Assembly (NCBI RefSeq): GCF_900496995.4 | Contig: NC_044019.1 | Span: 1,550,001 to 1,614,000 of the forward strand | DNA length: 64,000 nt | Direction of reading: 5' to 3' | Origin: Aquila chrysaetos chrysaetos | Taxonomy: Eukaryota > Chordata > Aves > Accipitriformes > Accipitridae | The notes under the pieces: model-generated | What the model was told of the DNA's origin: nothing | What the model saw: the letters and a program-made list of their open reading frames with translations, nothing else | Database searches by the model: none | Translations under genes and position numbers: made by a program | Shown: positions 48,662 to 59,420 of the stretch, piece after piece | Layout: the number at the start of each line of letters is the position of its first letter | Position numbering within the stretch: position 1 is the first letter of the stretch

Positions 48662-49404
48662 AAAGAGAAGCAGCTGCTTTTTTTCTTCTTTTTTTTTTTT
48701 TTGACACTCCATCCATACCCACGCGAGCCCTTTGGCACATGCTCCAACGCCACAAGCCCCATTGAAGGGCCCCTGAAGCATAGCAATTGATACACAGAGA
48801 TCCCCAAATCCTATTCAGGGCCCGCTTTTCTGCACGAGCAGCCTCTAAACAGCTAATTCACTGCTCTTTTTGTCGCCGGGGTTAAGTGGTTAAGTGTGTG
48901 TGGATCCCATAAAAGGCCTTTACTCCATGAAAAGCTATATTTACATTGTAATCACCAAAGAACTGTTTAGGCAGTCAATAGCGGGGATAGAAAGGGGCAG
49001 CGATGGCGGGGGCTCGGCGGCGTGCCCCTCACCTCTCCGGCTGATCCCCCCAGAGCAGGACTTTTGTGGGATTACGTCCCCCCGCGCCAGCTGCCGGGGG
49101 GCCGCGGGAGCCGACGCTCTTTGTCTCGGCGCCGAGCCGGGGACAGCCCAGGCACCCGACCCGCCAGCATCCCAGCCGCGGCACCCAGCATCCTGCATCC
49201 CGGTGGCCCCGGCCCCCCCCGGGCAGGGATGGCACCCCGGGGTCCCGCCGATCCCGCACATCGGGGCCAGGGCCGGGGTCAGCAGCGCGGGGCAGGAGCC
49301 CCTCTCCCACCACCATCCCTCCTGCGTGAAGGGCCCGAGCCCCCGTTACCCCGTCATTAACTAACCTCCCATCGTTATCAGCCGGGGCCTCCCCGTTACC
49401 CCTG

Positions 49405-49640
49405 TGTGCAAAGTGTGAGCTAAAATTATATCACTTTAACAAGATTAATTGAGCACAGCAAAGAATGGCAAAAGCTAAATTAATTCACCGAGAGCGAGGC
49501 GAGGGCTTCCCTTTCCACCAGGAGCAATTTCCACGTAATCAATTAGATGATGTTCCAACTGATATCCCCGTCGGGGAAAGCGCCTGCTCTCCCCACACGG
49601 GTGTGAATATTCATAACGGCTACACTTTAAGAGTAAATAC
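49405..49640. promoter_or_regulatory. AT-rich island, candidate conserved non-coding element
   Basis: Contains AAATTATATCACTTTAAC, AGATTAATTGAG, CTAAATTAATTCAC and GTAATCAATTAGATG, a cluster of TAATTA/ATTAAT homeodomain-type cores, surrounded by DNA of much higher GC. It is non-coding in all frames. Confidence 0.4.
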
Positions 49641-49744
49641 AGCAGAAATGCCCCCATATTCCCCTGCAAGCTCCCATGGGGTTTGCCCAGGAGCGACCAA
49701 CACTGGGGTGGCCAGTGGGAACGGGATGCTGCATCCCACCAGGC

Positions 49745-49770
49745 ACGGGGATGGGGATGGGGATGCTGCC
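49745..49770. repeat. Short GGGGAT minisatellite
   Basis: About four imperfect GGGGATG units on the plus strand in GC-rich intergenic DNA. Confidence 0.6.
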
Positions 49771-49974
49771 AGCCACCTGCCAGCGGAGATCCCTATTGGG
49801 GAGCAATTGCAAACTATGCTGGTCCCATTGCAAACTGCATGCAGCGAGGTGGCCACAGCCCGTGGGACACTGCCACCACCCCCGGGGTGCTGGTGCGGGG
49901 AGCTGCGGGGGACACATGCGCCGTCGGCGGGTGCTTCCTTCCCCCCGCTGCGTTTGTCTTGTCTGCTCCTGAAA

Positions 49975-50145
49975 AACGGAAATTAAAATGTTTTTATAGT
50001 TATCAATTACACACTCCAACTTTTTCTGGTGCCTAGTGTGAGCTTTATGATAGAACAAGTTTAAAAGTGTTTTACTGCACCCTCCAGCCCTATGGAAATT
50101 GTAATTAAGAGGCTGAACAGGCTGGTTAAGCAGAGTAGGTGATTT
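49975..50145. promoter_or_regulatory. AT-rich island, candidate conserved non-coding element
   Basis: Contains ATAGTTATCAATTACACAC, GAAATTGTAATTAAGAGG and a TTTAAAAGTGTTTTA stretch, bounded sharply by GC-rich flanks. The base composition contrast and clustered AATTA words are the evidence; conservation is not tested. Confidence 0.4.
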
Positions 50146-50336
50146 TCCGCAGTGGGCAAACCCCCCCGTGGAAAGAGGTCTCAGCTCCAGGACGGCCTGA
50201 ACGCTAATTTTCCCCCGGTACAAGCTGGGACACGGGCGCCTGGTGCCCCGTGTGTCCCTGTGCCGTGCCCTGCGCTGGCAGCACCACAGCTCTTTCCAGC
50301 ATCACCCTTGGCACAGGCGGCACGGCTGGAGCCTGC

Positions 50337-50378
50337 GGCACCGGCACCGGCACCGGCACCAGCACCGGTCCCGGCCCG
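50337..50378. repeat. GGCACC hexanucleotide minisatellite
   Basis: About six imperfect units of CGGCACC / CAGCACC in tandem on the plus strand. Confidence 0.65.
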
Positions 50379-51414
50379 CGGCCCTGCATCGCCAAGCTGT
50401 TCGCATCATTGTAGGGTTTTGTTTTCCCTCTGGTTTGGCTCCCGCCTGGATTTTTCAAAGGCTCCGGAGCAGCAAGCGCCCTTCCTCCCCCGGCTGGCGC
50501 ACATTGTTCAAATTAGTGCCTAAATGAAAGGATATTGTTGGTTCCTGTTCGGAGATAATAACCTCGGTAGCGGAGGGAATTTCACCCATGCAGAGAGAAT
50601 TTGCAGGGCTGTTCCCGCCAGGAGAGCCCCTTGCCGGGGTCCGTCTCGCCGGGACCCAAACAGGCTGATGGGAACAGACCCGCCAGGAAGCGGGGGTTTA
50701 TCTTGGCATGCCACTCTAATTGCTGAAAACTCTGCTTTCTGACCTCAAAAATGTGCCACCTCTCCCCATCTGGCACAGGGGCACCTGCGGCACGGCAGAG
50801 CCCGGCCACGGCCGGGATTAGCACCAAAAAGCAGCGGCTGCCGGCCACCCGCTCACGCTGTGCCTGCGGAAAAGTCCTCCTCTTCCCAAATGCACGTGGG
50901 ATTTTGGTTTTCACTCTTGCTTTCCATCCCTCTGCTTTCTCTCACAGCTTAGGGAAATTTAAACCCCTCACCCTGCCATGGAAAAGGAAGAAAGAGGAAG
51001 GAAACCAAACCCAACCCTGGAATTCCAGTGTTGCTATTTTTATTAAAAAGCAGAGGATTTCAAGCATAAGGAAAACGTCCTTTTCGGTTCAAAAGGTGCC
51101 TTCTGCCGCAGAGGCCTTTTCTGCTGGGGGGAACCCGGCCAGCACCAGCACACACCGAGCGATTCCCCGTGCCGCAGCGGGGCTGGCACCCTGCTGCCAT
51201 CCCATCCATCGTCCCCGGTGACGGCATTCCCGGCAGGTGCCGGTGGGACCGCGCAGCTCACGGTGCCGGTGCCGTAGGGACGAGTGCGGCGGCGGTGGGG
51301 ACGGGGCGGTGGGACAGCCCCCACCGGACCCTGCTCCTTGCAGGCTGCGCCGGCCAGATCAACACCCTGGGTGCAGAGCCTGCGCGCCGCCGTCCCACCT
51401 GGCTGCAACGTGGA

Positions 51415-51790
51415 CAGTCATTTAACTGTACGCTCTGAATTTTAATTTTTTCAGCCAGTTTTGGTCTGATTGAATTTTAACAGATGTTTTGACTTGTTAT
51501 AGGTGAAGGGGAAGCTGAGGCAAAAAAAAAAACCCCACCTAAAGTGTTTTTTGATTAGAACTTGTTCAAAGTTCTCCAGTGGAGCAGTTTCCACATCAGA
51601 AAATTCTGACTATGTGCTATCAAACATTTAATTTCCACGAATGCAATATAAGGTGATTCCTTCAGGTTAGAATCTGTTACAGTTATTAATCAAAGCAGGG
51701 CAGCTGAAGCGAAACCTTTTATCGAATACTGCGACAAAGGGATAAATTAAAGCATTTATGGAATGTATCAGATTTGTGTCCAAGACTGAA
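51415..51790. promoter_or_regulatory. AT-rich island, candidate conserved non-coding element
   Basis: The longest AT-rich block in the CLSPN-C1orf216 gap. It has TGAATTTTAATTTTTTCAG, TTGAATTTTAACAG, CAGTTATTAATCAAAG and GGATAAATTAAAGC. It has no ORF and sits between GC-rich flanks. Confidence 0.4.
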
Positions 51791-53495
51791 ATTTCAAAAT
51801 CCTGAAGTTTTCTCCATTATGAGGTCCAAATGTGGAGCATTTCTGTCTCAGGACAAGTGTGCAGCAGTTGGGGGGATGCAGGCAGCCGCGCTGCCGTGAC
51901 CATTTCATCTGCAGGGAGGGAAGGGATGGTCCCATCGCTGCCGAGAGGTCTGTGCTGCAGGACGTGGTGGTTGGGGACCAGCACGGGGTGAGGACGGTGC
52001 TGCCCCGAGCGCTGGCAGGGGCTGTTTGCAGCGGGGGTCCCGTTACACCAGCCCTTCCTAAGGGGAGCCTCACTGCAGGGGCTTGTTTTGCCTGAAACGT
52101 TAAGGTTTTGGTGAGGGCAACAGCACAGCTGTTCCCAAACACACGCTGAGCAGTGATCTGTAATCCGTGGGCATTGCTGCCTTTATTATATTATTTGCAA
52201 GCTGGGAGCGCCCCGCCTGGAGCACCCCCATGTCACGGGCTGCGAGCAGCCGATGGCCGGGTCTGGCTCGGGCAGGAGACAGCCCAGGGACGCGCGGTGC
52301 TTGGGATCGAGCCAAGGATCTCATGCGCAGAGGCTGGCGAGTGCCCAGCCGCAGATACCGAATGATGGAAGGATTTCATTTAGCGGCGCTGCCCTGGCAC
52401 AGCCAATGGACAGCGATCAAAGCGAAAAATATACGCTTAAACGTACACAGTGATTTTTCATCCCCAAATCCTCACAGGCAGACAAATCCATCTGCCGGTG
52501 AACTTTGTTTGCAGCCAGGTTTGGAGAGCCCCTGGGCTGGGCTCGGGACGTGGCCCGTGGCCAAAGCAGACGCGGGGACCCCGAGGCAGGGACCCGTCCC
52601 GCGGCGCAGGGAGGTGATGCCGAGGGGCAAAGCCACCCAGAGCCACCGGCCCAGGCGGCAAGCACCGGTCCCTCCCCCTTCCTCTCCATTTCCCAAACAA
52701 TTTCCTAATCAGACCTTTCTGTCTGGAGTTTATTAGTGATTCACAGGCCAAGAGGAAATGGTGATTTTTGGGTCCTGGTCTGATGGAAGGGGTGGAGCTG
52801 GCGTCAATATTCCCCTTTTGTAGCTCAGCAGCGGATAAACCCCAGAGGAAACGTCCTGCGGGACGCCAGCTTCGCTCTCTTGGCAGAGCACATCTCCCAA
52901 ACCAAGAGAAACCCTTGTTTTGTGAGTTAGGAAAGCAAAGAGGAAAGAGGCTGCTCCCCTGACACGGGTGGTTTGGCGAGGGGGGTTTCTCCAGCTGCGT
53001 GTCCCAGGGGCAGAGCTGGGTCCCCATCACCGATGGCTTGTCCTTCGCACCTCCGCTGGGCTCCCTGGCCCCACCGCTCCTTCCTCCACCTCCTCCTCTT
53101 CCTCTCCCCGGTACCATCCCAAGGGCTGATCCTCGGGGCCGGGAGCTGTTGGGAGAAGTGGGCTCTGACCTCCAGTCCCATGGAAATGGTCTGGCCTCCG
53201 CAGGATTCCCGGCTCCTCTGAAATCCAATCTGGCTGCGGATTCCTGGCATTTTTCACCAAATACAGCGCATCTGTCACTGCCTTTGAGTCTGATTGAAAT
53301 ATAATTTGTTTTACAGGTAGATGGCAGGCAGCGGGGACCAGCGCAGGTGCTGGGGCTGGGGCTGCAGGGCCAGGGAGTGGGGCTCACCCGGATCCAGCTC
53401 CCTCTGCCCCCTTCCCCTGCCTTTGAGTGGTGTTTTCCCCAGAAAACCCCATGGGAAACGCAGACAGTGGGATATTGCGTGCGAGGGCACCACAG

Positions 53496-53570
53496 GACAG
53501 GGATGGGGATGGGGACAGGCATGGAAATGGGGACAGGGATGAAGATGGAGCAGGGACAGGGACAGGCTGG
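53496..53570. repeat. GGGACAGG / GGGGATG minisatellite
   Basis: About twelve imperfect 6-8 base purine-rich units in tandem on the plus strand (variants of GGGATGG, GGGACAGG, GGAAATGG, GAAGATGG). Confidence 0.7.
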
Positions 53571-54780
53571 CAGCGATGCTCAGCTCCCGCTTTCCCCCTC
53601 GAGGCCGGCGGTTTTGCCAGTCCCTCCCTGGAGAGGAACGCCAGCACTTGTGCAGCCTGGGGTTGCTTTTCTTTCCCTCAGCCTACAAAAGTGACCAGGA
53701 TCTATGAAAATAAAAGCGTTGTTTTTAAATTTTGTGAGGCCAAGAGGACAAACCCTTTATAGCATCCTCCTCCTCCTCCCTCCATCGGCAGGACCCACCA
53801 GTGCTCCTGACATTAGGTTTTCCAGCCCCAACCCTGCAGTCACAGGGCAGTGCGATGGTCCCAGTGGCTCCTGTTCCCACCGGCAACGTCGGACCCGAAG
53901 CCTTGGCCATGCAAAGCCCCTCACAGCCGGGGATGCAGCACAGCCACGCAACCCAGAGCTGTTGGTCCACGGCATCCCCAGTGGCCACATCTTTGCCCGG
54001 CTGACCGATGCTCGGCTCCGGTTTCTGCTGGGTGCTGGGAGAGCTGCTCCTGCCTGGCCACCGGTTCCCCTGGGACTCCCCCACGACCCCCCCTCATATT
54101 TACCCGAATGTGTTTACAATTACACCGAATGCCGAGCCGCCGGTGGCCGCCGCAGCCGGGCCGAGTCAGCAGCGGGGCAGCGCGGGGTTGGAGGTCAGCA
54201 CGCTGTTTACTTTAATTTCTCTGAGAGCTTTTTGGGAGATTTCCCTCCTCCGTTATTAAACTCAGATGAGCCGCTGGGGAGGTTAGGTCGCATGTGGTTC
54301 AGGGCACTTTTTTCTTTTGTAATTTTTTTTCTTTTTTTTCCACAATGGTTCACCCTTAACTCTTTCGGGACGGGTTCCCCGTCTTAGCACTGGGGTCCCA
54401 GGCTGAGTCCGCTGGTGGGACAGTGGGTCCTGGGTGACCTGTGTCCTGGGTGGGCTGGTGCCCAGGTGCTCTTGGCCACGAAGGCACCTGGCTGAGCCGG
54501 TCCCAGCATCACTGCGTGGCCGAGTACGGCCCCACCACGGCCATCGCCCACAGGAGGGGTCCTGCCCAGCTCCCGGCATGCACAGCCGGGCCGGTGCCCC
54601 ATGTGGGACAGGGCGGGAGATGGGAACCGATGGGAGCCCAGGGAAGGGAATAATGTGGAACTCTCCCAAAAAAACATGTTTCATTTCCTTCTAGCGCTGC
54701 AGCCTCCAGCCCACATGCCTCCCCCCGCACGCAGCCTCCCCATGCACCAGCGCTCGCTTGCTCTCCCAGCCCAAGCGCTG

Positions 54781-54850
54781 GTGTGCACACAGTGGGTGTG
54801 CAGCGGGTGTGCAATGCACACGTGTGGGCGTGCAGCGGGTGCACTGGGCA
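54781..54850. repeat. GTGTGCAGCGGGT minisatellite
   Basis: Imperfect copies of (GTG)TGCAGCGGGTG interleaved with GTGCACAC and GCACACGTGTG words, giving a dyad-rich GT/GC run. Confidence 0.6.
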
Positions 54851-57400
54851 GAGGGGCTGCATGCAGAACCTGGGGAGCAGCAATGCCGGCGCTCACCTGC
54901 TCCTGCACCCCACAGCTCTCCGGCAAGGCGGCGGGGTCCTTGCCCACAGGTCCCTGCCTGATGCCGAAGGTCCTTTCCCTTCCCTCTGCTGTACTGGTCC
55001 CCGCTGGCGGGGCTGGACACAGCCATGCATGGGTCTGTCCCCCCCACGGGTGATGCAGCCCCTAACCCATCCCGCATCGGGCGGCTTTGTACTCCCCAGT
55101 GCCTCCTTCCCGGCAGAGACATCGGGCACCCACCGCCGCCGCGTCCGCGACGCAGGGCCGACATCACGCGTGCACGGGGCCGAGTGCGAGGGCTCTTCTG
55201 GGACCAATTTTGTTCAAAGCCCGTGGCACGTTGCATCGGTTAGCAGGACGCACGGCAGATGAGAAGCAGACAGCAGCACACGGGGCGAGTGTGGGGAACG
55301 GCGAGCCGGGTGCTGGGTTTGAAGGACGATTTCCACCATGGCCAGTGCCGGGCTCCCATCTCCGGTGTTTCGCCCTGGCAGTGCCGGGTCTCTGCTGGCG
55401 CAAGGTCCCAGCGGTCATGAAAGTGCCCTGGGTGCAAGGGGGCTCCCGCGGCCAGGACAGACACCGAGCCCAGGGAAAGGGTGCTGCATCCAGAGTCCCA
55501 GGGCTTGCTTTGGTGGAGAAATCTGGTACCAGTGCCTTCTGGAGCAGCTCTGGGGGGTCACCCCAGCACCCTTCTCCCCTCTGAGCCCCGAGGTGCACTG
55601 CACTTATGTCGCCCAGAACACCCAGCTCTGAAACCCCGGCGCATCAGGTCCTGCGCTCAGTCGTCTTAAATTATTTTTAATTTCCTGGAGGGAGAGCTTC
55701 TAATTTATTTCTGGAACAAAGTGAGGGAAGGGGAGGGGGAGACGACTCTGAAATCCATCGCTAGGCCCCCTCCACCTCCGAACCTTCCCTTTCCCCCTGC
55801 CCTGAAGGGATCAGCCCATCTCTCCCCGTGTCCCCACATCCCCTCTCTCCTGCGCCCCGAACTGGGGCTCCCTGCAGCCGTCCCCGCTGGCAGCGTCCTT
55901 GGGACGAGGGGCAGCTGGGGCTGAGGGGACGGCTGGCTCGCAGGGAAACGGAGCTGTTTTCATTGCAAGCAGCAAATCCCTCCGGTCTCCATCAGATACA
56001 GATAATCCCAGGGCTGGGGGTGCTGGGCTGAATCTGAGCCGCACCAGTGCAAAACCAACCCCAGCGAGACAGGCCCCTGCAAACGCTGCTCCCGGCTCCC
56101 TCCGTGAACCCGGCACCGACTTGGCTCCCACCATGGCCGGCATTTGGGGGAGGAACCCCCAAACGCGGGGAGGTTCCCGCCAGCGCCAGCGCAGCCGGAG
56201 CCAACGCAGCAGGTTTGCAGCAGGCTCCGGCACGTCCGCACCCACCGGCCCTACAGGAATTCCTGGGGTGGGGATGAGTAAAGCTGAGAGAGGAGCGAAC
56301 CCAGCCCCTGTCCTGCAAGCCAAACTTCAGCTGAACTTGTGGTTTTCTTTTGCTTGTTGAAGTCTAAACCGGTGATGAAAAAGGCCTGTTTCAGATGTGC
56401 CTCCTCTCAGTAAACTGGAGGAGAAGGTCCCTGAACGGATGAAACTTTCCTCCTTGCTCTCAATGATGAATATTTTGCTTTGCTTTGAGTTCAGGCCCCG
56501 AATGGGAGCAAAGCACGAACTAGCATTAACAAGCACTCAGCTCAAGGCAGAGCAGAGCAGAGCTGAGCCCATTGTTTGTCCAAACTGTTTTTTCTTTCCT
56601 GCCCAGTCACAGACGCGTCCGAGTCGGTTTCTGCCTTTCCTGTGTGACGGGAAGGTTTTGTTCCTTTAATCGCAGGCTTTCCTAGGAGGACTGCTGCAGC
56701 CCAAGTGCCCCAGTTACGGCTCTTGGTCCTACCCCACCGATTTCTCCTCGATGGAGGTGTTGAAGCCTTCAGAGCTGGAGCAGCTCGGAGCAGGAGAGGC
56801 TGCCTAGGGGCCTGTGAGGCAGATGGGAAGTTAAAAGAATTTATTTATCACTTATTAGCGTTATTCTACTGCTCCGAACCCTTGCAATGTCGTGGGGGAA
56901 CATCTTCTCTAGGCGTTTCTCCCCCACATCCCACCTCCAACAGCCCAGAGCTTCGGAGAGGATCTTTGTCCACCCCAAAAGCACCTTCATCCCCTCCTTC
57001 CTCCCCCTCAGGGTGGGTGGGAGGTGCCGAGCCCTCGGCTTTGGACAGGGTGGGTTTGGGCTGCAGAGCCCTTGGGATGACGGCGCTGTGCTCATGCCAC
57101 GTCTATCCCAGAACTCCCACGGGATGCTGGTGAAGGCCACATCGGGTGGACCCAGCGGGAGAGCTTGGGGGAGCTCTGTGGGTAATAGGGGGGGGTCTGC
57201 GGCACCCCGGCTGCCCCCACCCCGGCTCCCAGCCCCAGGCCACCGGCCTCACCGCCGTGCGGTGCATCTCCCCTGCCCGCCCCGCAACACGCACCCCGGC
57301 CCCACAAAGCCTCTTTATCTCCCGAAACCCTCATGGTGCTTCATGTGACCCCCCTGTGCCGGCGTGGGAGCCGTTTGATGTTGCTGAGCCTTTTCCTTTC

Positions 57401-57901
57401 CCAGCACGCAGACACCCCGGCTCTGGGCGAGGGGAATAAAGGCCCCATTGAGAGCGCGGGTCTCGCCGACCCCCTCGTCCCGGCGGGGGCCTGCTGAGGC
57501 TCACGGGACCGACGGGACGGGGAGCCGCGAAGGAGCCCGTGTGTCCCAAACCCGGCCGCTCCTGCCCGCGGCGGGATGCACCCACGCGCACCCACCCCAC
57601 GCTGGGGACCTGGGTGACGGGGGGGGGGCTTCACCCCACGGCCCCCTGCACCCTGAGAGCCTCTCCCACCCTCCTCCCTGGCCGGGCTGACACGGGTGGG
57701 AATCCCCCCCCCCGCCCCGCCAAGGAGTTTCCCGTGGGGATGCTGCGGATGCAGACAGACCCACGGCCCGTACAGAGACATCGAGTCCCCGGGCCCGTAG
57801 CCCCGTCCCGCCGTCCCGTTCCCCCCCCCCGCTCCCGGCGCAGCCCCGTCGGAAGTGCGGCCGTGACACCTCCCCACGCGGGGCCGCTTCCGCTCCCACC
57901 C
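57401..57901 (+). promoter_or_regulatory. C1orf216: C1orf216 CpG-island promoter
   Basis: A CpG-rich island runs from about 57.4 kb to 58.6 kb. An ETS/GABP-type site CGGAAGTG lies at 57850-57857, with a second, reverse ETS-like GCTTCCGC at about 57886-57893. Both lie just upstream of the CGG-repeat leader exon. No TATA box is visible. The TSS is inferred to lie near 57.86-57.90 kb. Confidence 0.55.
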
Positions 57902-57902
57902 G

Positions 57903-57963
57903 CGGCGGCGGCGGCGGCGGCGGCGGCGGAGCGAGCCCGGGGCGGCGGCGGCGGCGGCGGCGG
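57903..57963 (+). repeat. C1orf216: CGG trinucleotide repeats in the C1orf216 leader exon
   Basis: Nine CGG units (57903-57929) and, after a 13-base interruption, seven more (57943-57963). The last unit runs into the splice donor GGTGAGT, so the leader exon ends at 57962. CGG tracts in 5' UTRs can be unstable in length and affect translation; here they are short. Confidence 0.8.
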
Positions 57964-59404
57964 TGAGTGCTGGCTACCGGGGCGGCGGGGGCCGGGCCGG
58001 GCTCCGGGGTCGGACCCCCCCCTCCCCTCCTCGCCCCCCGCCCGCCGCCTGCTTCCCCCCCCCTTTCCCGGTTTCCCGGTTTCCCGGCGCAGTGCGGCTG
58101 CGGGCAGGGAGCACCCACTGCCGCTTCTCCCACGCTGCCCCCCCCCGCCCCTACAGCCGGTATGGGGAGTGTGTGTGTGGGGGGGGTGTCTGCAGGTGCA
58201 GGGATGCTCCTCGGCTCGCCCTTCCCCCGGGGCTGCGGTACGGACCCCCCCCCCGCCCTGCCCCGGGCTGGCACGGGTGGGGGGACACACACGCAGCAGT
58301 TCTATGGCGGTGGCACCCGGTCCTTCGTCGCCGGTGTCAGCGGGAGGGGGGCTGCGGTGCCAGGCCTTTGGGAGCCCCCCCGCCCCGGGCCGGGCGCAGG
58401 CTCTTGCCCTCCCCTCTCTCTGGTGCCAGCCTTGCTTTTGCAACCAGCGGCTCTGGGTGTGAGCTCGCCCGCCCCGGGCGTCGTGCCCGCTGCTGGGCAT
58501 AACGGGCACCGAGGCGAGGCGGTGGGACCGGGGGTCGGACCGCAGGCACCACGGAGGGTCTTGACGGCTCTTCCCTGCTGCTGGCTGGGACGGCGTTACT
58601 GCTGCAGCCCGTGTCCCACGGCCCGAGCTGGGCACGCTGCACCCCAGAGCCCTCCTGCCTCTTTGCTGCTTTCCAGGGGTGAAACCGGGACGCTCGATGG
58701 GTTTTCCTTCACGCGATTCTTGTGAGCACGTCCTTGCTGGGAGAGAGCTCGGAGATCGGCTCTCACCACCAATGACCCGGCAAGAAACGCTGGGTTAACC
58801 TTGCCTTTTCTGGTCCCGTCTGCTCCCGGTCCTGCAGAGAAGGAAGCGGCCCTGCGGGGTCACCGGTCGGACACCAGACCCGACCCGCAGCCCGACCCAG
58901 GGGAGATGGCAGAGTTTGTGCAGAGGAGCCCAGGCAGTCTCACCTGCTTAAATACGTTTTATTGCTGTTGGAAAAGCAGCTCCTTCCAAGCAAACCTCTA
59001 CCAGCACTGAATTAATTGCATCTACCGCAAGCACTAACACTGCTGGAGCAGAGCGTGCCGGCTGAGCGCCCGCGCCCTGCGATGCCCTCCGACAGGCACC
59101 GGAGGGAAGCCAGGGAAGCGTGGGTTTGGGCAGGAGCTCACAGGGAGGAGGAGAGCAGGGTGGGAGGTACCTGCCCTGAGCTTCGGCCAGGTGAGAAGTT
59201 GCCCCTGGGCGATGTTGCCTGGGGACACGCTGAGAGCGGCGGCCAAACGCCGGGAAAGGATGAGCCCATGGGTTGGGTTCAGTAGCTTTAAAGAGAGGCA
59301 GGTAAAGTAAGCAAATATTTTATCTCGCTGTAGCTGGTCAGAGTTCTGGTTGTGCCAGCCCGCGTACCCCGCAGACGCGTTATGGCTCCGTGTCTCTCTT
59401 GCAG
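57963..59404 (+). other. C1orf216: C1orf216 intron in the 5' UTR
   Basis: Donor GTGAGT at 57963. Acceptor TCTCTCTTGCAG ends at 59404, 16 bases before the start codon. The 1.4 kb in between is CpG island at its left end and unremarkable further right. The exact leader structure is inferred from these consensus sites. Confidence 0.6.
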
Positions 59405-59420
59405 GCAGGAGACCGGCGAG

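Larger units (their letters stand above)
45196..49404. other. GC-rich intergenic DNA
   Basis: Apart from the inverted repeat and the paired polyA-like signals at 48643-48661, this holds many long GC-rich open frames without recognisable domains, plus G and C homopolymers at about 47921-47936 and 47983-48002. A small A/T-rich patch at about 46125-46160 contains two GATAATTA-like words. I cannot support a gene here. Confidence 0.5.
51791..57400. other. GC-rich intergenic DNA upstream of C1orf216
   Basis: Many long GC-rich open frames overlap on both strands without recognisable domains. Small AT-rich patches occur at about 52730-52770, 53280-53320, 54100-54130, 54210-54260, 55665-55715 and 56825-56870. 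Minisatellites lie at 53496-53570 and 54781-54850. I see no supported gene. Confidence 0.5.

Noticed and set aside
47527-48663. 378-codon plus-strand open frame ending at the AATAAA near 48.64 kb
   Set aside because: Proline/arginine-rich with no recognisable domain, overlapped by equally long frames on the opposite strand. This is typical of GC-rich non-coding DNA.
52458-53522. 354-codon minus-strand open frame
   Set aside because: No domain, no splice partners, and compositional bias. It overlaps several other long frames.
57631-58635. Long open frames on both strands across the C1orf216 CpG island
   Set aside because: Composed of Gly/Pro/Arg/Ala runs from CGG and poly-C tracts. The real CDS starts at 59421.
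59352-59420. Upstream in-frame ATG extending C1orf216 by 23 codons
   Set aside because: The extension crosses a strong splice acceptor (ends 59404), and the downstream MFAV start matches the human protein N terminus.
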